From contig CAJXUQ010000008.1 of NCBI GenBank assembly GCA_913061145.1, forward strand, positions 81,916 to 145,915: a DNA stretch of 64,000 bases, given 5' to 3'. Each line of letters begins with the position of its first letter. Position 1 is the stretch's first letter. This stretch comes from an uncultured Haliea sp. GTDB lineage: Bacteria; Pseudomonadota; Gammaproteobacteria; Pseudomonadales; Halieaceae. The translations under genes and the position numbers were made by a program. Below, one piece after another: positions 46,872 to 56,364 of the stretch. The notes beneath the pieces are model-generated. The model made no database searches. It had not been told where the DNA came from and saw nothing but the letters and a program-made list of their open reading frames with translations.

Positions 46872-47698
46872 TGGCTATGCCTGCTCGGCCGCGACTGGCT
46901 GTTTTCAAGTTTGCCTCCTGCGATGGCTGCCAGTTAAGCCTGCTCGATTGCGAGGATGAATTGCTGAGCATCGCTGAGCGGCTCGATATCGTGCATTTTC
47001 CCGAGGCATCCAGGCGGATGCTGATCGGTCCCTACGATATCGCCCTGGTCGAAGGTTCGATTACTACCGCGCACGATCGTGAACGTCTCACTGAGATTCG
47101 CGAGCAGAGTGGCTTCCTGGTCTCTATTGGTGCCTGTGCCACAGCGGGTGGCCTGCAGGCTATGCGCAACTTCGCTGATGTCAGTGACTATGCCCGCACG
47201 GTCTATCCCCATCCGGAGTACCTTTCGACGCTGGAGACCTCTACGCCGATCGCTGACCATGTCGCCGTCGATTACGAGCTGCATGGCTGCCCCGTCGACA
47301 AGTATCAATTGCTGGAAGTGGTGCTGGCTTTCGCCAGCGGGCGCCGTCCCCAGATCGCCCGCGAAAGCGTTTGTATGGAGTGCAAAGCCCGGGGCAATGT
47401 CTGCGTACTCGTTGCCCAGGGGCAGCATTGTCTGGGCCCGATTACCCAGGCTGGCTGCGGTGCATTGTGTCCTGCCTATAACCGCGGTTGCTATGGTTGC
47501 TTCGGGGGGAAAGAGCAGGCTCAGGTGGGTTCGCTGATTGACCATTTGCGAGTGCACCATGGTATGACCCTGGACCAGGCCAGGCGCAGCCTGCGAGCCT
47601 ACAATCCTACAGCTGAACCGCTGCAGATCATCGCCCTGCAGTGCGACAAGGACGATGTTTCCGGTAGCAAAAGAGGGAGCGGTGGCCATGACGGGTAA
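46871..47698 (+). CDS. hyhS: [NiFe]-hydrogenase (group 3b-like) small subunit
   Basis: A 275-residue Fe-S subunit started at ATG 46871, which shares one base with the hyhG stop; the ORF-track start lies inside hyhG. The proximal cluster Cys are in [24 protein letters not shown] and LHGCPVDKY. The medial/distal set is [33 protein letters not shown] and RGCYGCFGG. There is no Tat signal, so the enzyme is cytoplasmic, unlike membrane uptake hydrogenases. It carries electrons from the NiFe site to the beta and gamma subunits. It overlaps hyhL by 11 nt. Confidence 0.95.
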   Translation: MAMPARPRLAVFKFASCDGCQLSLLDCEDELLSIAERLDIVHFPEASRRMLIGPYDIALVEGSITTAHDRERLTEIREQSGFLVSIGACATAGGLQAMRNFADVSDYARTVYPHPEYLSTLETSTPIADHVAVDYELHGCPVDKYQLLEVVLAFASGRRPQIARESVCMECKARGNVCVLVAQGQHCLGPITQAGCGALCPAYNRGCYGCFGGKEQAQVGSLIDHLRVHHGMTLDQARRSLRAYNPTAEPLQIIALQCDKDDVSGSKRGSGGHDG

Positions 47699-49013
47699 AG
47701 ACATTCCGGTCAGGGCCGGGTTGAAAACCCGGCGTATTGATGTGGGTTATCTTGCCCGGGTGGAAGGCGAGGGTGCCCTGATGGTGGATGTGGTTGACGG
47801 TGAGCTCAGGGACGTCCAGTTAAAGATTTTTGAACCGCCGCGCTTCTTCGAGGCTTTTTTGCAGGGCCGAGAACTGACAGAGGCGCCGGACATCACCGCG
47901 CGCATTTGCGGAATATGCCCCGTGGCCTACATGATGAGCGCCGTGCATGCGCTGGAGGCGATGCTCGGTATCCGCCCCGACGAGGGCATCCGCCGATTAC
48001 GCCGGCTGCTGTACTGCGGTGAATGGATTGAAAGTCACGTTTTGCATATCTATATGCTCCACGCACCGGATTTCCTCGGTTTCGACGACGCAATCACACT
48101 GGCTCGGGAGCATCCGGACGTGGTGAAACGCGGCCTGCGCATGAAAAAAGCGGGTAACGATATCGTCAAGTTGCTGGGTGGTCGGGAAATTCATCCCATC
48201 AATGTCCGCGTGGGCGGGTTCTACAAGATTCCCGAAGTCGCGGTATTCAACGCGCTGCTTGATGAACTGAAGTGGGCCCGTGACGCGGCCGCAGAGACGG
48301 TGTTCTGGGCAGCCGGTCTCGATATTCCGAATATGCATCGCGACTATGAGTTCGTCGCACTGCGCCACGATAGCGACTATCCCTTCAGCGAGGGGCGCAT
48401 TGTGTCCAGCCGCGGGCTTGATATTGCGATGGCACAGTACCCAAACCATTTCTCAGAGCGTCAGGTGCCCCACAGCAATGCCCTGCACTCAGTGCGCACG
48501 CCTGGCAATACGCCTTACTTTGTCGGTCCCATGGCTCGATACAACCTGAATCGCGACCGCCTTTCGAACGCGACCCGGAACCTCGCATGCGAAGTCGGTT
48601 TTGATCGCACGGTGGATAACCCCTTTGAGAGCATCGTGGTGCGCGCGCTGGAAGTTTTTCAGGCATTCGACGAAGCCATTCGGCTGATAGACGATTTTAT
48701 CGTTCCAGCACGGGCGGCAGAGGTGGTTCCCGCGGGTGGCGGTGTGGGGATGGCGGCCACAGAAGCGCCGCGTGGGTTGCTTTTTCACCGCTATGAAGTC
48801 GGTGAGGACGGGCTTATCACCCTGGCCAATATTGTGCCGCCAACCTCACAGAACCAACTGACGATCGAGCAGGACCTGCACGAGCTGGTAGCGGGCAATC
48901 TTCATCTCGCCGAGAGCGAGCTGACTGTGCTCTGTGAACAGGCGATTCGAAACTATGATCCTTGTATTTCCTGTGCGACCCACTTCCTTAAGCTACAGTT
49001 ACGTCATGGCTAG
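47688..49013 (+). CDS. hyhL: [NiFe]-hydrogenase (group 3b-like) large catalytic subunit
   Basis: A 441-residue NiFe subunit (ATG 47688, AGAGGGAG upstream). The four Ni ligands are C74 and C77 ([11 protein letters not shown]) and C426 and C429 (DPCISCATH). The position where many classes have His after the first CxxC (CxxCxxxH) is Tyr81. Only nine residues (FLKLQLRHG) follow the processing His, so the cleaved tail is short. With the beta, gamma and small subunits it forms a soluble NAD(P)-linked enzyme that can consume or evolve H2. The protease gene overlaps its end by 8 nt. Confidence 0.96.
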   Translation: MTGKDIPVRAGLKTRRIDVGYLARVEGEGALMVDVVDGELRDVQLKIFEPPRFFEAFLQGRELTEAPDITARICGICPVAYMMSAVHALEAMLGIRPDEGIRRLRRLLYCGEWIESHVLHIYMLHAPDFLGFDDAITLAREHPDVVKRGLRMKKAGNDIVKLLGGREIHPINVRVGGFYKIPEVAVFNALLDELKWARDAAAETVFWAAGLDIPNMHRDYEFVALRHDSDYPFSEGRIVSSRGLDIAMAQYPNHFSERQVPHSNALHSVRTPGNTPYFVGPMARYNLNRDRLSNATRNLACEVGFDRTVDNPFESIVVRALEVFQAFDEAIRLIDDFIVPARAAEVVPAGGGVGMAATEAPRGLLFHRYEVGEDGLITLANIVPPTSQNQLTIEQDLHELVAGNLHLAESELTVLCEQAIRNYDPCISCATHFLKLQLRHG

Positions 49014-49470
49014 AGGGGGCAGAATTGTGACTGTGGGTAATTCCTACCGCGGAGATGACGGTGTTGGACCCTACGTCTTCAGCAGATTGTCCGAGGCGCT
49101 TCCCGGGTTGGATCTGGTGGCATCTGACGGCGAGGTCAGTGGACTTATTGCCGCGTTCCAGGGCTGTGATGAATTGCTGCTCATCGATGCCGTGGATGCT
49201 GTTGGCGCGGGGTTATGCCCGGGCAGCGTGATCTGGTTGGAGGCGAATGACCCGGCGCTTGCTGACGTCGGGCTGCGCGCCAGCACACATGCTATGGGCG
49301 TGGCCGAGGCTATCGCGTTGGCTCGATCACTCGGTTCCCTGCCTGACCGTTTCACCGTAATTGCTATTGCCGGCGCGTGCTTTGGTCAGGGGCAGGGCCT
49401 TTCCGCTGACGTGATGGCGGCCGCGGACCGCCTTGTCGCAGAACTCAGCGGACGGTATGGCCATGCATGA
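49006..49470 (+). CDS. Hydrogenase maturation endopeptidase
   Basis: About 154 residues from the ATG at 49006, overlapping the hyhL stop by 8 nt. The fold and motifs match HycI/HyaD-type proteases: [17 protein letters not shown] at the N-terminus, [10 protein letters not shown] in the middle and [13 protein letters not shown] with the Ni-sensing His. It clips the C-terminal tail of the large subunit after Ni insertion. The expected target tail on the adjacent HyhL is nine residues. It overlaps the hypA-like gene by 8 nt. Confidence 0.93.
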   Translation: MARGGRIVTVGNSYRGDDGVGPYVFSRLSEALPGLDLVASDGEVSGLIAAFQGCDELLLIDAVDAVGAGLCPGSVIWLEANDPALADVGLRASTHAMGVAEAIALARSLGSLPDRFTVIAIAGACFGQGQGLSADVMAAADRLVAELSGRYGHA

Positions 49471-49729
49471 GGCTGGGTTGATCAGGGATTTGCTCGAAAA
49501 AATCAACGAGTTAGCCAATCGGGAAGCGGCGACGTCGGTGACACGGGTAACGGTCTGGCTGGGTGCCCTGAGCCATATTTCGCCGGAACATTTTGCCGAG
49601 CATTTTCGCAACGAAACTGTCGGCAGCCTGGCGGAGGGCGCTGACCTCACAGTCGAGACATCGACAGATATCCACCATCCGCAGGCCCAGGCAATTCTCT
49701 TGAGGAGTATAGACATTGCCGAGGCCTGA
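49463..49729 (+). CDS. hypA: HypA-like nickel metallochaperone lacking the zinc-binding cysteines
   Basis: An 88-residue protein started at ATG 49463, giving the family N-terminus [11 protein letters not shown] with Ni-binding His2. The core resembles HypA (VTVWLGALSHISPEHFAEHF, AEGADLTVET). Normal HypA is about 113 residues with two CxxC pairs forming a Zn site; here there is no Cys at all and the chain ends DIHHPQAQAILLRSIDIAEA. It therefore either works without Zn or represents a distinct short branch. It overlaps the protease gene by 8 nt and hypF by 14 nt. No hypB follows. Confidence 0.82.
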   Translation: MHEAGLIRDLLEKINELANREAATSVTRVTVWLGALSHISPEHFAEHFRNETVGSLAEGADLTVETSTDIHHPQAQAILLRSIDIAEA

Positions 49730-51863
49730 GTGCCGCCATATTCAGGTTACCGGCCTGGTCCAGGGGGTGGGTTTTCGGCCTTATGTTTACCGGCTGGCGC
49801 AGCAGCTGGGCCTGCAGGGTGAAGTACGCAATCGTTCGTCAGGCGTGCGTATTACGGTACAGGGTCACATGGCGGCGCTGGACCAGTTTTTGACTGAGCT
49901 TCGCCGGAATGCTCCCGGACAGCGGCAGGAGTTTTCGGTAGAGGTGGCCGCAGCAACAGCGTGCAGCGACTTTGTGATTGCGCCGAGTCAGTCTGACGCT
50001 GGTGTCGCCAGCACGCTGCTTGTGGATCAGGCAATCTGCGATGACTGTCGTCGTGAGTTTCACGATCAGAGCGATCGGCGTTATCACTATCCGTTTATCA
50101 GCTGCACGTCCTGTGGTCCGCGCTTTTCCATTTGTAGGCGGCTGCCCTGGGATCGGAACAATACCAGCTGGCGCCGGTTTTCCCTCTGCGCAGCGTGTCG
50201 ACAGGAGTACGAGTCGCCTCTGGACCGTCGCTTCCACGCTGTGGGTATTTCCTGTCCGGACTGTGGTCCGGTGTTGTTCACTGCTGACGGTCTGCAGGGC
50301 GATGCGGCATTACAGGAGGCCTGTGCTGTTCTGGAGCGCGGTGGTGTGGTTGCCGTCAAAGGTAGTGCCGGATTCCACTTGCTGGTGGATGCGCAGAATC
50401 AGGCGGCCGTTGCGGGCCTGCGCGAGCGCAAGCGACGCAGTAAACCACTCGCGGTGCTGGCTCCCACGTTCGAATGGGTGCTTGAAAATGCCCATACCGA
50501 GGCTGCAGAGCGTGCTGCCCTGAAGGGAGCTGCAGCGCCTATCGTGTTGCTCAGGGCGTATGGCGAGATGCAGGAATTATTGGCGCCTGGCCTGGGTACA
50601 CTGGGCGTCATGTTGCCCAGCAGTGGTATTCAGCTATCCATAATGCGGGAGCTGCAGCGCCCTCTGGTCGTTACGAGTGCCAATCTTTCCGGTGCGCCGC
50701 TGATTTATGAAAATGACACCGCGCTGTCTGCGTTGGCTGACATTGCCGATGCGTTCCTGTTGCACGATCTTGATCTGGTACAGGGCCTGGATGATGCCGT
50801 ACTGCGGGTCATGGCTGGCCAGTCGGTCAGTCTTCGACTTGGGCGAGGCTTGGCGCCCCAGATACACACTGTACCGGTAGCCCGCTCATCGCTGGGTTGT
50901 GGCGCGCATTTGAAGGTCAACCTCGCCATGCAAGAGAGGCATACGCTGATCGTTGGCCCGTACATCGGCGATCTTCAGGGAGCTGGCAACAGGCAGCGTT
51001 ATCTCCAGCAGAAGTCCACAATGCCCGCTTTTTTCCAGATTGATGCAGGGACTGAAGTCACTGATCTGCACCCCGATTATGGTTCTAGCGTGGAGGCGGA
51101 TGATCACGCGCTCACGGTGCCGCACCACGTAGCCCATGCCATGGCTGTTTGGCTGGAGCATCAGCCGGACCCCCCTTTTCAGGCGCTCACCTGGGACGGT
51201 GTTGGCCTGGGTCCCGACGGCACGGTCTGGGGGGGAGAGTGCCTGCAGTTTGAGGCGGGAATGGAGTGGCAGCGCCTGGGTAGCATTCGCCCGTTTCAGT
51301 TGCCAGCGGGGCACGATATCGCCCGGTTTCCAGGCAGGATCGCCAGAGTCCTGAGCGGCGAGACGTATCCCGGCAGGTCGATTGCCTGCTCAAGCATGGG
51401 CCGATTAATCGAGGGTCTCGCCGCTCTGGCCGGGCTTCGGGAGGAAAACCTGTTCGAGGCCCAGGTCGCCATGGAGTGGGAAGCGCTCGGCCACCGTGCA
51501 ACCAACGCGTCGCACATGGATTTCACCTTGGTTGGCGCTGATCTGGACTGGCGCCCGCTGTTGCCGGTGGTTGCTGACCGTAGCGTCAGTCTGTCTGCCC
51601 GTGCCCTGGGCTTTCATCAGGCATTGGCCAGAGCGGCGCTGCGCCAGTGCCGTCTGGGGCGTGGTGATAGCGTTCTGCTGTCTGGTGGGGTTTTTCAAAA
51701 TCGCCTGTTGGTAGAGCTGATGGTTGCTGGCGCCAGGGAACTTGGATTGAAGCTATTGCTGCCCGGGCGACTCCCGCCCAACGATGGAAGTATTGCCGCT
51801 GGGCAGTGTGTGGCCCTCGCCATGGGTGCAAAACAGACCGGAGTTTCTCAGCAATGTGCCTAG
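49716..51863 (+). CDS. hypF: Carbamoyltransferase HypF
   Basis: A 715-residue protein with a TTG start and AGGAG upstream. Domain order: acylphosphatase (VTGLVQGVGFRPYVYRLA); zinc-finger-like pairs CDDC-x18-CTSC-x24-CAAC-x18-CPDC, exactly as in the family; YrdC-like domain (AVKGSAGFHLLVDA); and the Kae1-like carbamoyltransferase domain (TWDGVGLGPDGTVWGGE, HHVAHAMAVW, LSGGVFQNRLL). It activates carbamoyl-phosphate and transfers the carbamoyl group to HypE, the first step in making the cyanide ligands of the NiFe site. It is slightly short of typical 750+ residues but complete. Confidence 0.96.
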   Translation: MPRPECRHIQVTGLVQGVGFRPYVYRLAQQLGLQGEVRNRSSGVRITVQGHMAALDQFLTELRRNAPGQRQEFSVEVAAATACSDFVIAPSQSDAGVASTLLVDQAICDDCRREFHDQSDRRYHYPFISCTSCGPRFSICRRLPWDRNNTSWRRFSLCAACRQEYESPLDRRFHAVGISCPDCGPVLFTADGLQGDAALQEACAVLERGGVVAVKGSAGFHLLVDAQNQAAVAGLRERKRRSKPLAVLAPTFEWVLENAHTEAAERAALKGAAAPIVLLRAYGEMQELLAPGLGTLGVMLPSSGIQLSIMRELQRPLVVTSANLSGAPLIYENDTALSALADIADAFLLHDLDLVQGLDDAVLRVMAGQSVSLRLGRGLAPQIHTVPVARSSLGCGAHLKVNLAMQERHTLIVGPYIGDLQGAGNRQRYLQQKSTMPAFFQIDAGTEVTDLHPDYGSSVEADDHALTVPHHVAHAMAVWLEHQPDPPFQALTWDGVGLGPDGTVWGGECLQFEAGMEWQRLGSIRPFQLPAGHDIARFPGRIARVLSGETYPGRSIACSSMGRLIEGLAALAGLREENLFEAQVAMEWEALGHRATNASHMDFTLVGADLDWRPLLPVVADRSVSLSARALGFHQALARAALRQCRLGRGDSVLLSGGVFQNRLLVELMVAGARELGLKLLLPGRLPPNDGSIAAGQCVALAMGAKQTGVSQQCA

Positions 51864-52102
51864 CGATACCCGGAAGAGTCATCAGCATCAGCGGCGTCGG
51901 CCTTGAGCGACAGGCCCTGGTTCGCTTCGGCGATGTTGAACGTGTCGTTAACCTGTGCCTGACGCCAGAGGCAGTAACAGACGACTACGTCATTGTGCAC
52001 GTGGGTTGCGCGATCCGGGTATTGGATCAGGAGGAGGCACAGCGCGCCTTGTCCCTGCTGCATGAGCTGGCCTCGATGGAGCGCGGTCATGCGGTTTCTT
52101 GA
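51854..52102 (+). CDS. hypC: Hydrogenase assembly chaperone HypC
   Basis: An 82-residue protein from the ATG at 51854, overlapping hypF by 10 nt; the upstream ORF-track start is not needed. The N-terminus MCLAIPGRV is diagnostic, with Cys2 carrying the Fe(CN)2CO moiety from HypD to the large subunit. It overlaps hypD by 14 nt. Confidence 0.96.
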   Translation: MCLAIPGRVISISGVGLERQALVRFGDVERVVNLCLTPEAVTDDYVIVHVGCAIRVLDQEEAQRALSLLHELASMERGHAVS

Positions 52103-53192
52103 GGAGTTTCGGGACCCTGTGCTGGCTGAGGCGATCGTTGCCCGAATCGCTGGCCTGGTAACTCGGCCGTGGGTCCTGATGGAGGTCTGCGGCGGTCAGA
52201 CTCACGCCATTATCCGGTATGGTATCGATCAATTGCTGCCTGATTCAGTAGAGCTGATTCACGGTCCGGGATGTCCCGTCTGTGTCACGCCAGTAGCCTG
52301 CATTGATGAGGCGCTTGAGTTGGCTCGAAGGCAAGACGTGATTTTCGCGACCTTTGCCGACATGTTGCGAGTGCCAGGCAGCGATACGGATTTACTGGCC
52401 TGCAAAGCCATGGGAGGAGACGTCCGCACGGTTTACTCACCCCTGGACGCAGTGCAGTTGGCGCGTGAGAATCCCGGGCGCGAGGTCGTTTTCTTTGCGG
52501 TTGGCTTTGAAACCACGGCACCCGTAAATGCGCTCAGCGTTGTGCAGGCCAAGGCATCCAGCGTCGACAACTTTTCCCTGTTGGTCAGTCAGGTTCGGGT
52601 ACCACCGGCTATTGAAGCAATAGCCGGCTCGCTCGGTAACCGGGTACAGGCCTTTCTTGCTGCGGGACATGTGTGTGCTGTGATGGGCTATTGGGAGTAC
52701 GAGGCGGTAGCAGCTCGTTTGGGAGTGCCTGTGGTTGTGACCGGCTTCGAACCACTGGATGTTCTCCTCGGTATTGAGGCTGCGCTGGGACAGCTTGAGC
52801 GCGGTGAGGCCCGGGTCGAAAATCAATATGCCCGCTGTGTGGACCGGGATGGGAATCGCGAGGCACAGAACTTGATGAAGCAGGTCTTTCGCGAGACCGG
52901 ACAGTCCTGGCGGGGTTTGGGCAGGCTTGAGGCCTCCGGACTCCAGCTGCAGGGTCGTTACGCCAGCTACGATGCCAGGGAAAAATTCGCCTTGAGTGGC
53001 GTACCGTCCAGGGAGTCAGGTGAGTGCCTCGCCGGAGACGTCCTCACTGGACGCATCCGCCCCTATGAGTGTCCACGTTTCGGCAGGGAATGCACCCCGG
53101 ATTCCCCACTGGGAGCTACCATGGTGTCCGGTGAGGGCGCTTGCGCGGCGTACTATCGCTACCGCCGAAATGCAGGAGCACACCGTGCCTGA
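52089..53192 (+). CDS. hypD: Hydrogenase formation protein HypD
   Basis: A 367-residue scaffold from the ATG at 52089 ([10 protein letters not shown]). Conserved stretches include [11 protein letters not shown] with the iron-binding Cys, [22 protein letters not shown] and a C-terminal Cys set ([12 protein letters not shown]) that binds a [4Fe-4S] cluster. It assembles the Fe(CN)2CO unit with HypC and HypE. The longer ORF start lies inside hypC. It overlaps hypE by 8 nt. Confidence 0.96.
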   Translation: MRFLEEFRDPVLAEAIVARIAGLVTRPWVLMEVCGGQTHAIIRYGIDQLLPDSVELIHGPGCPVCVTPVACIDEALELARRQDVIFATFADMLRVPGSDTDLLACKAMGGDVRTVYSPLDAVQLARENPGREVVFFAVGFETTAPVNALSVVQAKASSVDNFSLLVSQVRVPPAIEAIAGSLGNRVQAFLAAGHVCAVMGYWEYEAVAARLGVPVVVTGFEPLDVLLGIEAALGQLERGEARVENQYARCVDRDGNREAQNLMKQVFRETGQSWRGLGRLEASGLQLQGRYASYDAREKFALSGVPSRESGECLAGDVLTGRIRPYECPRFGRECTPDSPLGATMVSGEGACAAYYRYRRNAGAHRA

Positions 53193-54195
53193 GTGTCGTT
53201 TCCCCTTCACCAGATATCCCGTCGTTACGCTTGCTCATGGTGCTGGTGGTCGTTTCACCCAGCAACTGATACGGGATATTTTCTCTGCGGCCATGACCGA
53301 TGTGCAGGCGGATCAGGATGGCGCTGATCTCGTATTTCAGGACCCGCCCGACAGTCGCCTGGTGTTCACCACGGATTCCTACGTCGTCAGCCCGCTGGTG
53401 TTTCCAGGTGGGGATATTGGCAAGCTTTCGGTGATCGGCACCTGCAACGATCTCGCCGTGTGTGGCGCCGAGCCTGCGTATCTGAGCTGTGGCTGGATCA
53501 TCGAAGAGGGTTTTCCGACCGAGTCATTATTCGCGCTGGCACAGTCCATGGCCCTGGCTGCAGCTGACGTCGGCGCCAGAATCGTAACCGGCGATACGAA
53601 AGTGGTAGAGCGCAGTCACGGTGACGGTGTGTTCCTGAACGTGTCCGGTATCGGTGTGCGCAGGTTTTCCTGCCATCCCCGGCGTATTCAGCCCGGTGAC
53701 GTGGTGATTGTCTCCGGTGACCTGGGCCGGCACGGTGCCTGCATCCTCGCCCAGCGAGAGGATTTGCAGATTCAGACGCCAATAGAAAGTGACTGTGCCC
53801 ACCTGTGGCCTGCCGTCGCGCGTTTATCGCCTTTGGCTGAGTCTGTTCACTGTATCCGCGATCTCACTCGCGGTGGCCTGGCTACGGTTTTGGCGGAGCT
53901 CAGTGAAACGGCTTCCCTGCAGATAACCATCGAACGCGACCGGGTGCCCGTCAGCAAGAAAGTGGCTTCGGTCTGCGAATTGTTCGGTATGGATCCTCTG
54001 TATATGGCCAATGAGGGTCGGATGGTGGTGTTTGCCGAGCCGCGGCGTGAAAAACATATTCTGGAGAGTCTGGGTGCCGGCGCCCGAACGATTGGCGTCG
54101 TGTCTGAAGGTCGCGGCGTCGTCGCCAGCAGTCATTTGGGCGGAAGCCAGATGCTGGACATGCTCAGTGGTGAGCAATTGCCGCGGATCTGCTAG
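53185..54195 (+). CDS. hypE: Hydrogenase maturation protein HypE
   Basis: About 336 residues from GTG 53185, which has AGGAG at 6-nt spacing and overlaps hypD by 8 nt; an ATG at 53170 is possible. The PurM-like ATP-binding fold is seen in [39 protein letters not shown] and [16 protein letters not shown]. The C-terminus is PRIC, with the terminal Cys that is converted to thiocyanate to donate cyanide. It is the last gene of the eleven-gene operon; I see no clear terminator in the next 200 nt. Confidence 0.96.
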   Translation: MPECRFPFTRYPVVTLAHGAGGRFTQQLIRDIFSAAMTDVQADQDGADLVFQDPPDSRLVFTTDSYVVSPLVFPGGDIGKLSVIGTCNDLAVCGAEPAYLSCGWIIEEGFPTESLFALAQSMALAAADVGARIVTGDTKVVERSHGDGVFLNVSGIGVRRFSCHPRRIQPGDVVIVSGDLGRHGACILAQREDLQIQTPIESDCAHLWPAVARLSPLAESVHCIRDLTRGGLATVLAELSETASLQITIERDRVPVSKKVASVCELFGMDPLYMANEGRMVVFAEPRREKHILESLGAGARTIGVVSEGRGVVASSHLGGSQMLDMLSGEQLPRIC

Positions 54196-54402
54196 CGCTG
54201 ATAGTCATTTGGCGTGTGTGAAATCTACGGGATCGAACGTGTTGAACTCGCCCTTGATCTCCGTTTCACGGCTTGCAGTTTCTTCGGTCTTAGTGGTTTA
54301 GGCATCAACAGTACATTCAGCGGCGGCTATCTAGGTCCTGCTGTTTCTGCTTAAACTATGCCCCGCCGACCGGCGACTCACATTTATTGCAGGAGATGGA
54401 CT

Positions 54403-55455
54403 TTGGAAGCGCAACACATTACACGACGCAAACTTATCGCCGCGGCACTCGCTGGAGCTGCAATGAGTACCGGTTTGCTTACAGTTTCCCCAGGGGCGCT
54501 GGCCGGTGTGAGCCTGAAGATGTCCAACAAGCGGGGGTTGACCAATATCAAGCGTGTCAGGTTGGGGAGTGTCGCGCTGGCCTGCCTGACTGAACGCAAA
54601 CGCCAAATTTCGGTAGGCGGCGGGTTTCGCAGTATGGGTGGGGCCTCACAGGCAACCGTGCAAACCAACCTCACTGGCTTGACGGAAGCGGACTTTCAAG
54701 CAGCGGCAGACGCGGCTTATAACGCCGTCTTCGCCGCGTTGGCTGCCAGCGGGGTAGAGGTACTGGATAACAGTGCACTGCTCGCAGCTCTCCGGGAGAG
54801 TGAGCCCCCGCAGGCCAATGGCACCGAATACTCTTTTCCTGAAGGCAACAAGCAAAGTAGCAAGGCGGTGATATACGGCGCGAGTGTGTTTGGCGGCTAC
54901 GTACCGCTTCCTGAATGGACACCTGCTTCGCCCGGTCTTGCGGGTATTGGCTCCATGGGACTGGTGATGTCGGCAAATCGCGTCGCCACCCTCTTTTCCC
55001 AGCAAGCGGGCGAGGACGGGGTGCCCATACTGGGTGTGTTGATTGGCGTAAGCCCAGTGCGTATCGAAGCAGATTTTGGGTCCGACTGGCGTGTTCCGGA
55101 TGCTTTTGGCAATGGCGGCCTGGCGCGTACGGGAACGTTGAGCACAGAAACCGGGCTCTCCTCTCATCCCCTGCTCACCAAGTTGGAGGTTTTCCCCGCG
55201 AGCGGAAAACCGGCGCAAATCAGAACAGAAGACGAAATCGGTATCCAGGGAGGCGTAGGCAGTTTGGCGGATACCACGGATGGCGTGACTCAGGCAGCAC
55301 AGGGCATTGGCAATGTCTTGTCTGCTTTTGGTGGGTCGGGTCGTCAGTCCAAGACAACCCGTTACACGCTGGAGGCCGATGTGCCTTCCTACACTGCAGG
55401 CGTGGCCGCACTCGCGAGCGATGTGACGACGGCGCTGGCGGGTGGCTTGTCCTGA
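54403..55455 (+). CDS. Exported protein of unknown function with a Tat-like signal
   Basis: About 350 residues from a TTG at 54403 with AGGAG 7 nt upstream; the ORF-track ATG has no SD. The N-terminus is HITRRKLIAAALAGAAMS, a twin-arginine-like signal with cleavage near ALAG. The mature part is rich in Gly, Ala and Thr with a segment ADFQAAADAAYNAVFAALAASGVEVLD that looks like an alpha/beta unit. I do not recognise the family. It starts 207 nt after hypE in the same direction and may or may not be co-expressed. The short C-terminal Gly-Ala tail is notable. Confidence 0.8.
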   Translation: MEAQHITRRKLIAAALAGAAMSTGLLTVSPGALAGVSLKMSNKRGLTNIKRVRLGSVALACLTERKRQISVGGGFRSMGGASQATVQTNLTGLTEADFQAAADAAYNAVFAALAASGVEVLDNSALLAALRESEPPQANGTEYSFPEGNKQSSKAVIYGASVFGGYVPLPEWTPASPGLAGIGSMGLVMSANRVATLFSQQAGEDGVPILGVLIGVSPVRIEADFGSDWRVPDAFGNGGLARTGTLSTETGLSSHPLLTKLEVFPASGKPAQIRTEDEIGIQGGVGSLADTTDGVTQAAQGIGNVLSAFGGSGRQSKTTRYTLEADVPSYTAGVAALASDVTTALAGGLS

Positions 55456-55602
55456 ACGTCTTGCACTGGCCTCGCGAGTTGTCGGAGAAGATGTGTGCTA
55501 CTTTGCTTATACGCTGAAGAGTAAACCGGTGAGGTCAGTGAAGAAGATCAGGTGTGAAACAAATACCGTACGCGGGTACCAGTCCTGCAATGGCGCGATC
55601 TC

Positions 55603-56259
55603 GTGATTGAGGATTTCAAGGGCGATGAGTCCTGGCGAGTCTTCCGCATTATCAGTGAATTCACTGAGGGCATAGACAGGTTGTCTTCTTTCGAGGAGAT
55701 CATCACTATCTTTGGCTCGGCAAGGCTTGCCCCTGATTCCTTTTATTACCAGCGTACCGTCGAGCTGGCGTCCAGGCTGGGCAACGATGGCTTCGCGATC
55801 ATGTCGGGCGGTGGGCCGGGGATTATGGAGGCGGCAAACCGCGGTGCAGCGGAGGCGGCCACGCCCTCCATCGGCTTGAATATTGCGTTGCCGGCAGAGC
55901 AGCAGTCGAACCCCTACCAGACAACCTCGCTGAACTTTCGCTATTTCTTTGTGCGTAAAGTGATGTTCGTCAAATACTCCATTGGCTATGTTTGCATGCC
56001 GGGCGGGTTTGGCACCCTGGACGAGCTGTCGGAAGCGCTCACCCTGATGCAGACCCATAAAGCGTATCCTCTGCCGATTATCTTATTTGGTGTCGACTTC
56101 TGGTCCGGCCTGGTGACGTGGTTCAGGGAGCAACTGGTTGGCGAAAAGCTGGTTAAAGAGCAGGATCTCGACCTTCTGCATGTGACTGACAGCATTGATG
56201 AGACTGTGGCTATCCTCCTCGCGCATCGGAAGTTGAAGCGAGCTTACCGGCACCGTTGA
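55603..56259 (+). CDS. LOG-family (TIGR00730-like) Rossmann protein
   Basis: A 218-residue protein with the phosphoribohydrolase motifs SGGGPGIMEAANRGA and PGGFGTLDELSEALTLMQ (PGGxGTxxE). Family members release cytokinin-type bases from nucleotide monophosphates or hydrolyse other nucleotides; the bacterial substrate is often unknown. The GTG start at 55603 lacks a clear SD, but the phrase WRVFRIISEF matches the usual family N-terminal region, so the start is close. It lies 147 nt after the exported protein and converges with the K+ channel gene. Confidence 0.9.
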   Translation: MIEDFKGDESWRVFRIISEFTEGIDRLSSFEEIITIFGSARLAPDSFYYQRTVELASRLGNDGFAIMSGGGPGIMEAANRGAAEAATPSIGLNIALPAEQQSNPYQTTSLNFRYFFVRKVMFVKYSIGYVCMPGGFGTLDELSEALTLMQTHKAYPLPIILFGVDFWSGLVTWFREQLVGEKLVKEQDLDLLHVTDSIDETVAILLAHRKLKRAYRHR

Positions 56260-56364
56260 GTCGCTATGGTAGAGGCGGAAGCAGAGCGTGCGAGGCTCCC
56301 TGCCCGTTGGTCGCTAGTTCACAGCTTGCAGTTTTTCTCGCCGGCCATGACGCGCCTGAACTTT

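Noticed and set aside
44516-49013. Membrane-bound uptake hydrogenase (group 1)
   Set aside because: The small subunit has no Tat signal and the operon has a flavin NAD(P)-binding gamma subunit but no cytochrome b subunit.
52996-53184. N-terminal extension of HypE
   Set aside because: Lies inside hypD; GTG 53185 with AGGAG, or ATG 53170, fits the family N-terminus.
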